From: Palaemon carinicauda
Taxonomy: Eukaryota > Arthropoda > Malacostraca > Decapoda > Palaemonidae
Length of the DNA stretch: 64,000 nucleotides
Assembly: GCF_036898095.1 (NCBI RefSeq)
Contig: NC_090746.1
Location: 50,329,596-50,393,595 of the forward strand
Reading direction: 5' to 3'
A program made the translations under genes and the position numbers. A model generated the notes under the pieces. It was not told the origin of the DNA. It saw only the letters and a list, made by a program, of their open reading frames with translations, and did not search any database. Positions 11,086 to 22,641 of this stretch are shown here, piece by piece. Each line of letters starts with the position of its first letter. Position 1 is the stretch's first letter.

Positions 11086-12293
11086 ATGCTGAAGAAGGAA
11101 CGCTGCCCAGTCAGGCTGTGGATGAGTCTGGTAGGGACACTGTCATCCGTGGATCAATTTGTGTCACTAGGAAGACTACACCTCCGTCCTCTGCTATACC
11201 ATCTAGCTTTTCACTGGAAAAAGGACAAGACGCTAGAAGCGGTCTTGATCCCGGTTTCCGGAAAGATAAAGTCTTGTCTGACTTGGTGAAAGGACTATAT
11301 CAACCTTAGAGAGGGTCTTCCCCTGACTGTTCAGACTCCCAACCACGTTCTCTTCTCGGACGCATCGGACGTAGGCTGGGGTGCGACATTAGACGGTAGG
11401 GAATGCTCGGGATTATGGAACTCGAGTCAAAGGACAATGCATTTCAACTGCAAGGAGCTACTGGCAGTACGTCTGATCTGGAAAGCTTCAGGTCTCTCCT
11501 TCAAGGCAAAGTGGTGGAGGTGAACTCGGACAACACCACGGCTTTGGCGTACATCTCCAAGCAAGGAGGGACCTACTCTCTGACATTGTACGAGATCGCA
11601 AGGGACCTCCTCACCTGGTCAAAAGGTCTAGACATTTCACTAGTAACGAGGTTCATCCAAGGCAACTTGAATGTCATGGCAGATTGTCTCAGTCGGAAGG
11701 GAAAAATAATTCCAACAGAATGGACCCTCCACAAGGATGTATGCAAGAGACTTTGGGCCACCTGGGGCCAGCCAACCATAGATCTCTTCGCAACCTCGAT
11801 GACCAAGAGGCTCACAATATTTTGCTCACCAATCCCGGACCCAGCAGTAGTTCATATAGATGCCTTTCTACTAGATTGGTCACATCTAGATCTATATGCA
11901 TTCCCTCCGTTCAAGATTGTCAACAAGGTACTGCAGAAGTTCGCCTCTCACGAAGGGACAAGGTTGACGCTAGTTGCTTCCCTCTGGCCCGCGAGAGAAT
12001 GGCTCACCGAGGTACTTCGATGGCTAGTAGACGTTCCCAGAACACTTCCCCTAAGGGTGGACCTTCTACGTCAGCCACGCGTAAAGAAGGTACACCAAGG
12101 CCTCCACGCTCTTCGTCTGACTGCCTTCAGACTATCGAAAGACTCTCGAGAGCTAGAGGCTTTTCGAAGGAGGCAACCAGAGCGATTGCTAGAGCAAGGA
12201 GAACATCCACCCTTAGAGTCTACCAATCGAAGTGGGAAATCTTCCGAAACTGGTGCAAGTCAGTATCCGTATCCTCGACCAGTACCTCTGTAA
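11086..12293 (+). pseudogene. RT tail and RNase H of element 2
   Basis: The reading starts in the RT connection (RLWMSLVGTLSSVDQFV), so the catalytic YLDD part is missing. RNase H motifs follow: LFSDASDVGWGA near 11350, then VVEVNSDNTTALAYISKQGG at 11513-11572 and NVMADCLSRKG at about 11670-11700. The downstream IDLFATS-type linker is retained to about 11810. At least one frame change lies between 11290 and 11403. The RNase H half is well kept, but the gene cannot encode a working RT. Confidence 0.8.
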
Positions 12294-13180
12294 CTCAAAT
12301 AGCTGACTTTCTCTTATATCTGAGGAAAGAAGGATCTCTTTCAGCTCCCACTATCAAGGGTTACAGAAGCATGTTGGCATCAGTCTTCCGTCACAGAGGC
12401 TTAGATCTTTCCAACAATAAAGATCTACAGGACCTCCTTAAGTCTTTTGAGACCACGAAGGAGCGTCGTTTGGTTACACCTGGTTGGAATTTAGACGTGG
12501 TACTAAGATTCCTTATGTCAGACAGGTTCGAACCGCTACAATCAGCCTCCCTGAAAGATCTCACCTTTAAGACTCTTTTCCTGATATGCTTAGCCACAGC
12601 TAAAAGAGTCAGTGAGATTCATGCCTTCAGCAAGAACATCGGATTCTCATCCGAAACGGCTACATGTTCTACAACTTGGTTTTCTAGCCAAACACGAGCT
12701 GCCTTCTCGGCCTTGACCAATATCGTTCGATATTCCAAACTTATCGTATGGTTGGAAATGAACTAGAAAGAGTCTTATGTCCTGTAAGAGCTCTTAAGTT
12801 CTATTTAAAAACCTTTACGAGGCCCGTCTGAAGCTTTATGGTGTTCAGTTAAGAATCCATCTTTGCCTATGTCAAAGAATGCTTTATCCTATTTTATCAG
12901 ACTGTTAATACGAGAAGCTCATTCCCATCTGAATGAGGAAGACCAAGCTTTGCTGAAGGTAAGGACACACGAAGTTAGAGCTGTCGCAACTTCCGTGGCC
13001 TTTAAACAAAATAGATCTCTGCAAAGTATAATCGACGCAACCTATTGGAAAAGCAAATCAGTGTTCGCGTCTTTTTATCTTAAGAATGTCCAGTCTCTTT
13101 ACGAGAACTGCTACACTCTGGGACCATTCGTAGCAACGAGTGCAGTAGTGGGTGAGGGCTCAACCACTACAATTCCCTAA
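12040..13180 (+). pseudogene. YR gene of element 2, frameshifted
   Basis: The core-binding domain (about 12110-12480; SRARGFSKEATRAIARAR and IADFLLYLRKEGS) and the first catalytic arginine (AKRVSEIHAF) are present. The frame is then lost near 12690-12770 and resumes at about 12863. The second part keeps RTHEVRAVATS (HxxR box) and the tyrosine context FASFYLKNV, ending at 13180. All catalytic residues survive, but not in one frame. It is homologous to the YR of element 3. Confidence 0.8.
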
Positions 13181-13584
13181 TTCCATAACCTTTTTAATCT
13201 TTCTCTTGAAATGTGTTATTATTGTTTTTGGGTTGTCCGGAAGGCTAAGAAGCCTTTCGCATCCTACTTGATTTGGCGGGTGGTCAAAGTCATTTCTTGA
13301 GAAGCGCCTAGATTAGAGGTTTTGATGAGGTCCTGTTGTATGGGTTGCAACCCTTGATACTTCAGATCCTAGGGGTCGCTCAGCATCCTAAAAGGATCGC
13401 GAGGCTCCGTAAGGAAGACGTACTTAAAAAGGCAGAGTAATTGTTCAAGTCGACTTCCTTACCAGGTACTTATTTATTTCATGTTTGTTATTTTGAATAA
13501 CTGCTAAAATGAAATACAAAATACTTAGCTCATAATAATGTAAACATGTAATGCTGGTCTCTACCCACCCCCCTGGGTGTGAAT
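13181..13584 (+). other. 3' noncoding part of element 2
   Basis: Similar to 25597-25993 of element 3 (for example TTGATTTGGCGGGTGGTCAA in both). No coding sequence is seen. Confidence 0.7.
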
Positions 13585-13677
13585 CAGCTATATGATCACC
13601 GGCTAAGTTTAATATTGAAAAATGTTATTTTTATTAATAAAATAAATTTTTGAATATACTTACCCGGTGATCATATA
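13585..13677 (+). repeat. ICR of element 2
   Basis: It joins the complement of the left end (ATGATCACCGGCTAAG...AATATTGAAAAA) to the complement of the right end (TGTTATTTTTATTAATAAAA...CCCGGTGATCAT). Confidence 0.9.
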
Positions 13678-13723
13678 TTAAAGGACCCTCCCTTCCTCCC
13701 CAATAGAGACCCAGTGGACCTAG

Positions 13724-13917
13724 GAGAAAATTGGTTCTTTGTTTACTTGGAGTACTAAGTACCTGCTCGACAGATGGCGCTGTTGATGTACACCCCCACC
13801 TGCATAGCAATCGCTGGCGTATTTTGACCGTAGGTTTTTCTGTCGAGCAACAGAGTTGCAGCTATATGATCACCGGGTAAGTATATTCAAAAATTTATTT
13901 TATTAATAAAAATAACA
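13724..13917 (+). repeat. right ITR of element 2
   Basis: Reverse complement of the left ITR with a terminal extension ending AATAAAAATAACA, as the ICR predicts. Confidence 0.9.
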
Positions 13918-14116
13918 TTTTTATGCTAATTTTTAACTGAAAGATATAATAACACATCTAAAAATTAAATTGTATAATGACACTGTCTGTTATTAATATG
14001 AACATATTGATATTTTTTTAAGTGATCAATCCCATTTATATTTCATCAGCTTACATAAAAGAAAATGATCTTGACAAAATCCCCTTTGCCTTAAATGCAA
14101 ATTTTACTCTTTGTAG

Positions 14117-14349
14117 GTTTTGACCCTGACATGTTCCGTGCAAGTAGTGCAGACTCTCATGGGAAACCCCATCGGAACAAGAAGAGAAAGAAGGATAAAA
14201 AGCATAAGAAACATAAAAAGCATAAACATGAGCACAAGGATAAGTTAGATAAATTAGACAGGTTTATCCAAGAAGAGAATCTAAGCTCTGGATCATCTAA
14301 TCCTCCCAGTCCTTCTTCGCCACCTCTTTCAACAAATATCTCCTTTTAA
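14117..14349 (+). CDS. candidate last coding exon of a host nuclear protein (Lys/His-rich)
   Basis: A pyrimidine-rich acceptor (TTTTACTCTTTGTAG) precedes an exon opened in phase 1 that reads FDPDMFRASSADSHGK. A lysine/histidine run (KKRKKDKKHKKHKKHKHEHK) follows, then LDRFIQEEN and a Ser/Pro-rich tail ending in a stop at 14347-14349. The basic run suggests a nuclear or nucleic-acid-associated protein, and the Ser/Pro tail is typical of chromatin or transcription factors. I do not recognise the family. Upstream exons are not in the window to the extent I can read. It is not part of any repeat seen here. Confidence 0.55.
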
Positions 14350-16640
14350 TTAAAGGTAATGTCTATTTTGATTCATCATGTAATAAAATAAGTAGAAGTA
14401 GAGAAACTGTAAACAACCTTTTTTTTTTTAAACATAAAAAAGCCATAGCACTTTCAACCTCACATTTTTGTAGCTATAATACAATGTAAAGAAAAAGTAG
14501 ATTTTTTTATGCAAAGAATTTCTTTTCACCAGATCTTTGATGCATATATAGCCAAAGCATATACTTTTGTTACAGGTACTGTATTACAATTTTTTTTTCA
14601 TTTCATGTCTTTAATTTTTTTGGAGTATTTAATTGAATTAAGTTACTTACAAAATATTTATTATTCCTAGTAAATCCAAGTAATTTGTAACAAAAATTTA
14701 GTTATATATTGAAGTATGAAGTACTTGCATTTCCAATTAGAATTTACCAACTATATTGAAATTCAAAACTTGCTCATGATAATTATTTTCCATTTTAAAA
14801 TTCCTCCACTTTTGGAGGTTAACGTGATTGTTACTCAACCGGGGCTTTAACAAAAATCCTATACAATACACGCTAAGCACCCTAAGTTATGCAACACACA
14901 GTATGCCAAGTGTGTGGATATTAATACCTGTTGAATTTACTGCGATATTGCCTGATATAAATGCATTTCTCTAACAATAGTTTGCAGCAGAACTGTGTGC
15001 CATAAATCTAACAAAGTTATTGAAAAATGTGTCACTGCAGAAATGTGTAATTTTCCAAAAAATTATCATGTACTCAAAGCAGATTTTCATTTCACAGATT
15101 ATATGAAGTAGTGATGTCTTCGTTGTCACGTTCTGGGGCTACACTATCGTCTAAAACATCATTGTTTCCCAGTTCTCAGTATTGACGTCTAGCCATCAAA
15201 AAGTATCATTTTTTCCATTCCTACCATTTGTGAGTACTGTATCTTCACCTCCACGTCACTATTTTTGCATTATCACAGTCTTATGTGATGGACTTGGTTT
15301 ACAAATAATTGCTAACAGGTCTTTTTTTTTCAATCTGTTACTATTAGTTTACATCTTTACTATTTTGAAATTCCTTATCAATCAATCCTGTTTAGAGTTA
15401 TTTTTCTTTAAATTTTAATGTAACAGCAACCAAAGTTGAAAATATTGTGACAAGATCAAAAGACATTCTTGTTAGTTATTTCTATAAATATCTTTAGGAA
15501 TGCATAAGTTTTTATAGATTATAAACCTATAGTTGTACTAAATTTATAAATTAAAAGAAATCAGACCCATAATTGAACTTGGCTTATAACCAAAAAGGGC
15601 CTCTTTTTACATGATTCCTATTATCCTGTTGGTCACATTCCTTTGAGGCAAGAAAATAAGGTTTTATTGAGAAGACCTGTTTTAGTATAACATGGTTTAC
15701 ATCAGTGCAGTATCTAAACCTTAACCAGCTGTGAATTTTAAATTTTAATGATAAATTTGTATTAAGTGTCAAACTTGGTTTGATTGAGGGATAAATTACC
15801 TAACAATGACAATAATACAGTAATAAGGATGATATTTTTCTAATAATGATAATAATACAATACAGCAAAAATTTAAAAAATCCATTAATTATAATACCAC
15901 AGTACAGTAATGACAATAATAATTACCATTATTAATGACAGCAACACATGGCATAAGGCCTTGCCATTAAAATTATGAATTTGATATAGGAATTTTATTT
16001 GGATCTTTTAGAAAACTGGAGATTTTTTCAAGATGATCAAGAGCATGTCATTAAAAAAAGAGAAAAATTATAGTGATCCCAGGTGTGTTATTGAAGATAT
16101 TGACGTAACATACAGATATTCTTTTATAGTATTTGAAAGACCAGCATCAAGTGTTATATCCATAATTGATTATTACATAACATCATTAAAGCTAATAGTA
16201 ATTAATAATAGTGCTATGTATTGAAAGGTAAACAAATGAAATCCATATTTATGTTTTGGCATTATTCAGTTTATTTTATGGCATTATTTAGATTTATGGT
16301 ATTATTCCATAGACAGTATGAAGAACATAAAATTCAAGTTATTCTTTATCTAGTCTATGGGTTAAATCGTTTCAATTAAATAATTGTTTATTAGGACTAC
16401 ATATCGAGTCCTAATCCATGGATTTGTTTGAATTTAGTAAATTCCTGTTATTCATATGTAGCTATCCTGTTATCCACCAAAAGTTAGTCTTAGCTTTTGG
16501 TGATAAAGATCATGACAGAATTTTGTCAAAAAGTTAACGCTGTCAATTTTTCTGAATAGAAATAATGTAAGTAAAGCTTCAAAGATTTTGACTTGAAAAA
16601 ATGTTGAGAGAATAAGGATTATGGAAATTTGTAGGTTTTG

Positions 16641-16659
16641 ACACACACACACACAGACA

Positions 16660-16748
<89 letters not shown>
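16641..16748. repeat. (CA)n followed by (CT)n microsatellite
   Basis: About 20 bases of CA repeat are followed by an almost uninterrupted CT repeat of about 85 bases. Confidence 0.98.
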
Positions 16749-16754
<6 letters not shown>

Positions 16755-18329
16755 AATTTTTCATACTTTTATTTTAAAATTTTCTGTTTTAAGATTACAT
16801 TATTTTATATTATTTCAGTATCATTCTTATCTTTTAAATGAAATATCATTGCAAAAATTTTGAATGAAAATCTTCATTTGCTGTGGTGTTATTGTATTTT
16901 ATATGTTACAGTAATTCTTTTAAAAAAAAGATGTGGAGAAACCCAAGTAAGAATAGTAGTGTTTTCTGGTTATAATTATATCAAAAGCCAGTAAACTATA
17001 GTTTAGCTAATATTAAATCTTCACAAAGATCCAGATTTGTATTTTAGAAGATTAATTTTACTTCACTTAACCAAGAAAATAATTTGAGAAAATTAATTTG
17101 ATTCTGTGGTCTGGTTAAGTTTTTTTATAAATGGTGAGGGTAAATCACTGAGTTTTTGAAAAACAGTTATAGAAAATTGTTATCCCAGTATGGATAGTCC
17201 CTCACTCCTGACTAGGTTACTGTTCAAAGAACTTATCATAAGTTAAAAGTAGATGTGACTTTGTATATTTTTTTATATTAACTCAACAAATTTAGATTTC
17301 ACTTGTATTATCTTCAAGTATTTATGGAATGAATATACTTTTATATTTATGAAATATAACTGCTTTTTCTTTTGTGAAATACAGTACCTTTCATGTATTT
17401 TGTGACATTTTATTAATTCAGTAAATTTTGTATTAGAATATAATGCATATGCTATATAATTATTTGTTAAGCTATATGTGGCCTGAATAGCCAAAACATA
17501 CATTTGAATTACCTAAAATAAAAGGCTTCAAGTGTCTAGGAATGATTTTATTTTTATTATTTGATTGCATTTTAAGTAAATAATTAAGGAATTTCCCAAG
17601 AGCGTGTATCTAAAGCATGTCATCATTAAGGTAATGCATTTAGAAAAATTATGATGTCTTTTATGGTGTAAGGTTTTATATAATGCCAAAGGTTACAGAA
17701 AATCAGTTTTATGTAGTCTTGACTGAAGGTGGGATTTGATAGGTTACTAGAAAATTTGGATGTTTAATACTTTTTTTTTTTTTTAAAGAAAATAAATCCC
17801 AAGACCTTACTGTTCATAAAGTGTGGGTAATGTTTTTACCGTTTCTTGATGATAAACGTCAGTGTTAATGAAAGTAGACACAGTGTATAGAAGGAGAGTA
17901 CTGAAGTATATTTCAGATATGTGTATATAATATTTGTGTAGTTCCAATTATGACGTCATCATGCATAAAGTCAAGCTCTGCTTCAATCGGAATGTTTTCA
18001 TATAAGAATGTAATTTTGTTCTTATTTCTGAAAACTGCAATTACCATAAGTTGAAGCATCGTCCAGCTTTTCTGGTAAAGTTGATTTTGTTAAAAACTAC
18101 TTATATTAAGTAAACATAATTTGATAGGTAATAGTATCTTGTACAATTTTAAGTGTTTATAAAGCAAAATTAGAAAATTTAAATGTTTTTTAATAAAGTT
18201 TTTAGACAAATACTGTGTGGTTTTCTTAGATAAAAATATTCATAAATATTAATGCTATGGAGTTGAATTAGAATATGAGATTTTACCTTACAATATTTAT
18301 TTTGGCTTAAAGATGTGGTTTCCATGCGG

Positions 18330-18944
18330 TACACACTAAAAGTTGGAGATATTCGGAGACATCGCGGAGGCATTTAGAAATCGGGTGAAAAGGCAACTCT
18401 ATGCTTCCATTGACCTTGGAATTGAAAAGTTAAAAACAGTTGTCTTATAGAGTTTTAGTAAGGAATTCAAAACGAATAGATGCGTGTAAAGGGGAAGTAA
18501 CGAATGCTGGTCCGTTTTGGAAATGGCTTCCGGAATGGCTCTGATTCTGAGTTTGTTTACATTCATTCTGCTACCCATATCTCGCCCATTTCGAGTAGAT
18601 TTGGCCTGAAATTATTAATATATATGAGTATTAACATGCAACTAATCGAAAGTGATAGTAACAGATCGTTAGACAAGCGGAAAACCTCTGACAAACAAAC
18701 TCTGATGCTGCATTCCTCTGCCTCCAGGACCGGGGAGTGACAATAGGAAAAAAATATTTACTGGTAGGCCTACCCCAGATTAACAGCTGAAAACATTATT
18801 TTGATTTACTTCGTGCGTAAAAATAAACATTATAGAAATACCATAGATGTATTATTATTAAACATCTTGCAAGAAAACAAATCAATTGTATAAAAAAAGG
18901 CCTCCGAAAAGCCTCCGAATGCCCCCAACTTTTAGTATACTGTA
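18330..18944. mobile_element. short TIR element, mariner-like MITE candidate
   Basis: Imperfect terminal inverted repeats of about 45 bp face each other: ACACTAAAAGTTGG with ATTCGGAG at the left (from 18332), and the complement of CCAACTTTTAGTATACTG at the right (to 18942). Both are bounded by TA, which fits Tc1/mariner-type insertion. The 615-bp interior holds a 78-codon open frame without recognisable domains, so the element is non-autonomous. The superfamily is inferred only from the TA flanks. Confidence 0.55.
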
Positions 18945-18948
18945 CAAC

Positions 18949-19258
18949 TTTTTGGGCTCAGGCCATGTCGTCCTGATGGAAGGTTCCTATAGGTAGCTTG
19001 CTAAGGGATATTTGGCTACAGTGATATTCCCAGAAAATTAATCTTTAGGTCTCCAGAATTCTAACTCCTGGTGCAAATATCTTCTCTCTTAAGGATATCA
19101 CATAATATCAGGGGACGTATATCTTGATACGACACATAGCAATCTTCACCCCGATTAGCGTTTTCGCTTCGAGGGGAAAGAGTCGCGAAATTAGAAGGGG
19201 AGCCATTATCAAGGTTACCCTTCCTCCCGTACTATTACGAGTATCCAAGATGGCGCCC
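18949..19258 (+). repeat. left ITR of element B
   Basis: It starts TTTTTGGGCTCAGGCCATG and includes ATCAGGGGACG and CCTCCCGTACTATTACG. The complement is at 32411-32560 for the inner half; the outer half of the right copy is disrupted by the LINE and later rearrangement. Confidence 0.85.
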
Positions 19259-19593
19259 ATTCCTATTTTTGTAGCGAATTCGCACGGTGGTTTTCCCTGT
19301 TGCTCTAACATTTGTGTTCGATTTATCGAGGATTTATTATGCATTCTCCAGCTTCTTCTGCCTTTGGAAAGTTGAGTATTTATTCTTTACAGTTTATAAT
19401 TTTTAGCTCCTGCTTCACAGAGAAATTAGAGTAATTTTATGTGTTGGGAGCTTTGCCGATCACTGGAGGCGCCATGGGCGCTGTCGTTCTTAACGCATGT
19501 GTTGTTTAGTTAGTAAAACGACTTTCCCGGTTGTAATAACATTAATAAATTATGAAAGCTATTTAGGCACAATTATATTAGTAAAGATATACA
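19259..19593 (+). other. leader of element B, left part
   Basis: Noncoding. It continues after element 3 at 26327. It resembles the same position in C and D (a GGCGC-C-ATGG-CGCTGT stretch, then a TTTAGTTAG stretch). Confidence 0.6.
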
Positions 19594-19762
19594 TTTTTCA
19601 ATATTAATCTTACCCGATGATCATGTAGCTGTCAACTCCGTTGCCCGACAGAAATCTACGGTCGGGATACGCCAGCGATCGCTTATACAGGTGGGGGTGT
19701 ACTCACCAGCGCCATCTGTGGTCAGGTACTCCAGTACTTCTTGTCAACAAGACCTCAATTTT
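19594..19762 (+). repeat. left ITR of element 3
   Basis: TTTTTCAATATTAATCTTAC to CTCAATTTTTCCTC, complement of 26133-26326. Confidence 0.93.
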
Positions 19763-19977
19763 TCCTCTGTCGTGCCGCCGGCAAGACCTACATGGATACG
19801 CTGTTGTTTTGGAGTCTTTGTTCACGGTTTTGGTGAAGTATTTGCTCTAAAATTTAGCCTTCGCTGTACAGGAAGCTTTTCCCTTAGCTTAGATAGCTTT
19901 TGGAATTAATTTGGTTTATTGGTTAACGATCTTTGCTTTACTTTGGAATTCCCCCTTGACTGTTCTCTAAATTCAAG

Positions 19978-22641
19978 ATGTCCGACCACTCTCAAGCTCC
20001 TAAATTTAGGCGATGTAGTGTTAGGACTTGTAATAGGCGTCTTCCGAAGGCCTCTGTTGATCCTCACACCGTTTGTTCCGATTGTAGGGGAAAATCCTGT
20101 CAATTGGAAGATCGATGTGGGGAATGTGCTGGGCTTTCGGAATTCGATTTTAATGAATTCCTCAAATATACAACTAGGTTAGAGAGGGAGAGAGTTAGGA
20201 GGAGTTCTTCTCGCTCTTTGGTTTATTCCTCCCCCCATGCCCCTCAACCTTTTCCTTCCCCTGTGGTGGTGACCCCCGAACCTGCTACGAGTGCTCAGCC
20301 TGATATGACGGATATGTTGCGTGCCATTCAGGCTCTTGGTGATAAGGTGGAGTCGTTAGTTAGTGACCACAATCTTCTCTTGGCAGATGTCAAGGAACTT
20401 AAAGTGAAGAGTGCAGTGGGAAGTGTTAGTGCCAGTGCTGTGCCTAGTGTCAGTGTCAGTGTTGCGCATGAGGATACTTCTGTGCGTGCCAGTCGTCCTC
20501 CCAGTCCGGGACCTCTTGCAAGCTCCCAAGCCCAGGGGAGAAGCAACGTCGAAGGGCAAAAGGGTTCGGCAGGCCTTGATCGGCACACAGTTGTATCCTC
20601 AGTGGTTGCGGGCGTATCTGATAGAGATCGTCACTTCCACTCCCAGACGAATGAGCCCTTAAATTCCTCGTCTGCGGAAGAGGTTTCCAGGAGGAAACGG
20701 TGGACCCAGGTCTCACGACCTCTCAAACGTAAGGTCCCTTCCGAGCTAGTCCAACGGCCCAGGTGTAGCCACTGGGCCAGTTCGGACTCGCCGCAGTCAT
20801 CTGATGACTGCACACCTCCTAAGAGAGGTAGAGTGGTGCCTCAACAGGCCTCTGCTCCAACTTCTGTGGACCCCAAGTGGTCTATGCTGCAGACTATGCA
20901 GTCTCAGCTTGCGGCTTTGATGCAGGAGTATCAGGCAGAGAAGGTTAACACCCCTCCTCCTGCGAGCGCTCCTCCACCTCTGCGCAGTCCTCCCTGCCAG
21001 ACGCATGTTCTTGAGGCTCCTCCTGCTTCCATGCGTGAGCTGCCGCATCGGGAGTTGCCAGGTTCCAGCACTATGCAGCAACCTCCTCTACCCATGAGGC
21101 AGGAGCCTCATGCTATGCGGCAACCTCCTCAACCCTTGAGGCAGGAGCCTCATGCTATGCGGCAACCTCCTCTACCCATGAGGCAGCAACCTCATGCTAT
21201 GCGGCAACCTCCTCAACCCTTGAGGCAGGAGCCTCACTCTGCGCAGCAACCTCCTCAACCCTTGAGGCAGGCGCAACCTTTGAGGCAGGAGCCTCATGCT
21301 ATGAGGCATCCTCCTCGACGCATGCAGCACGAGCCTCTTACCATGCAGCAGCCGCATTCTTCGCAGCATGAGCCTCTTCCAATGCAGCATGAGCCGCATA
21401 CCATGCAGCATGAGCCTCATGCCTTCCAGCATTCGCTTCTGACCACTTCGCTTACTCCTCAGACCACCGCAGAACCTCCCTCACTCCAGCCCTCTGCCTT
21501 TGTCATTGCCAGCCCTCAGTCTATTCAGCAGAGGCATGATGATGGATCCGCAGGTACGCATGCACCCGTTCTGCAGGATTCAGCCATTCAACCTGCCGCT
21601 CTGCCTTTACCTCTCGCTACTCAACTCTCAGGCGATGAGGTTTCTGAGGATGAAGCTGCTCATCTGGATGATCCTACATCTGATGTGGAAGGACACAAGC
21701 CTTCGCCGCCTTCCTTAGACTTTCGCAAGGTCCTGGCTCTGTTCAGAGAGTTGTACCCTGAACACTTCGTGTCTGCAACCCCTCGTTCTCCTCCCTCCGA
21801 GTTTTCTCTAGGCATGCAGCCTACTACGCCTGCCTACACCAAGCTTGTCCTCGCCAGATCATCAAGGAGAGCTTTGAGGGTTTTAGGGGATTGGTTGCAG
21901 TCCAAGCAGCAGCTTGGAAGGACCTCTTTTGTGTTTCCTCCTCCTAAGCTGGCTTCTAAGTCGGGCGTCTGGTATGCCACGGGAGAGGAACCTGGCTTGG
22001 GGGTTCCTGCCTCTGCCCAGGCCGACTTCTCAAGTTTGGTTGACTCTCCCCGCAGGTCGGCTATGAGACGCTCGAAGGTCTGCTGGACCTTTTCTGATCT
22101 GGACCACTTGATGAAGGGAGTCTTTCGCGCCTTCGAAATTTTTAACTTCCTCGACTGGTGCCTGGGGGCTTTAAGCAGGAAGACTGCTCCTTCTGACAAA
22201 GACTCGGCCATGCTACTCATGTCCAGTATGGATAAATCAATTCGCGATGGTTCTGGCGAACTTGCGTCTATTTTTGTCTCAGGAGTCCTCAAGAAAAGGG
22301 AACATCTATGCTCCTACTTATCGACTGTTATCACCCCTTGTCAGAGATCAGAGTTGCTGTTTGCTCCTCTCTCCAAGTCCCTGTTTCCGGAGGAGTTAAT
22401 CAAGGGGATGGCTGCGGCTCTTATCCAGAAAGATACGCATGACCTCATGGCTTCTTCAGCACGTAAGGCTAAAACCTTACCTTCCGTGCCGAGATCTTAC
22501 CGCACTCCTGTGGCTGATACACCTGCTACCAGATTCATTCCGCCCTTTCGTGGTAGAGCCTCCAGTAGAGGAGGTACCCGTGCAGACAGTAACCGGGGCA
22601 AGTCAAAGAAGGGTGCCAAGTCCACAAAAAGCAAGCATTGA
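19978..22641 (+). CDS. gag: Gag-like protein of element 3 (887 aa)
   Basis: This is the structural protein expected in the first DIRS reading frame; its role in particle formation is inferred from retrotransposons in general. The first ATG after the ITR opens the frame. A cysteine cluster at the N-terminus (C13, C18, C33, C36, C41, C47, C50) may bind zinc. A Ser/Pro-rich linker and a Met/Arg/Gln/Pro repeat region follow (about residues 363-490), then a conserved C-terminal half with helical-looking stretches and a basic Arg/Gly/Lys tail (RGRASSRGG). It ends in TGA at 22639-22641, and the same frame then stays open into the YR gene. RT-RNase H lies in the +1 frame. Confidence 0.85.
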   Translation: MSDHSQAPKFRRCSVRTCNRRLPKASVDPHTVCSDCRGKSCQLEDRCGECAGLSEFDFNEFLKYTTRLERERVRRSSSRSLVYSSPHAPQPFPSPVVVTPEPATSAQPDMTDMLRAIQALGDKVESLVSDHNLLLADVKELKVKSAVGSVSASAVPSVSVSVAHEDTSVRASRPPSPGPLASSQAQGRSNVEGQKGSAGLDRHTVVSSVVAGVSDRDRHFHSQTNEPLNSSSAEEVSRRKRWTQVSRPLKRKVPSELVQRPRCSHWASSDSPQSSDDCTPPKRGRVVPQQASAPTSVDPKWSMLQTMQSQLAALMQEYQAEKVNTPPPASAPPPLRSPPCQTHVLEAPPASMRELPHRELPGSSTMQQPPLPMRQEPHAMRQPPQPLRQEPHAMRQPPLPMRQQPHAMRQPPQPLRQEPHSAQQPPQPLRQAQPLRQEPHAMRHPPRRMQHEPLTMQQPHSSQHEPLPMQHEPHTMQHEPHAFQHSLLTTSLTPQTTAEPPSLQPSAFVIASPQSIQQRHDDGSAGTHAPVLQDSAIQPAALPLPLATQLSGDEVSEDEAAHLDDPTSDVEGHKPSPPSLDFRKVLALFRELYPEHFVSATPRSPPSEFSLGMQPTTPAYTKLVLARSSRRALRVLGDWLQSKQQLGRTSFVFPPPKLASKSGVWYATGEEPGLGVPASAQADFSSLVDSPRRSAMRRSKVCWTFSDLDHLMKGVFRAFEIFNFLDWCLGALSRKTAPSDKDSAMLLMSSMDKSIRDGSGELASIFVSGVLKKREHLCSYLSTVITPCQRSELLFAPLSKSLFPEELIKGMAAALIQKDTHDLMASSARKAKTLPSVPRSYRTPVADTPATRFIPPFRGRASSRGGTRADSNRGKSKKGAKSTKSKH
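21064..21440 (+). repeat. coding tandem repeat in gag of element 3
   Basis: Units of about 24 and 48 bases encode MRQEPHAMRQPPQPLRQ-type blocks, later MQHEPH-type blocks. The period is a multiple of three and the frame stays intact, so the protein gains a Gln/Pro/Met-rich low-complexity region. Confidence 0.9.

Larger units (their letters stand above)
7459..13917 (+). mobile_element. DIRS-like retrotransposon, element 2 (degraded)
   Basis: The inverted terminal repeats face each other (7459-7632 and 13724-13917) and an ICR at 13585-13677 joins the complements of both ends, fixing the boundaries. It belongs to the same broad family as element 3: the Gag, RNase H and YR readings are clearly alike and both left ends start TTTTTCAATATTAA. 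Most of RT is missing and the other genes are broken, so it is non-autonomous. Confidence 0.9.
13918..18329. other. AT-rich host DNA, probably intron and flanks of a host gene
   Basis: Apart from the exon candidate at 14117-14349 and the simple repeat at 16641-16748, no gene, RNA or shared repeat is recognised. Base composition differs sharply from the GC-richer retrotransposon coding regions. Short frames here have no recognisable domains. Confidence 0.6.
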
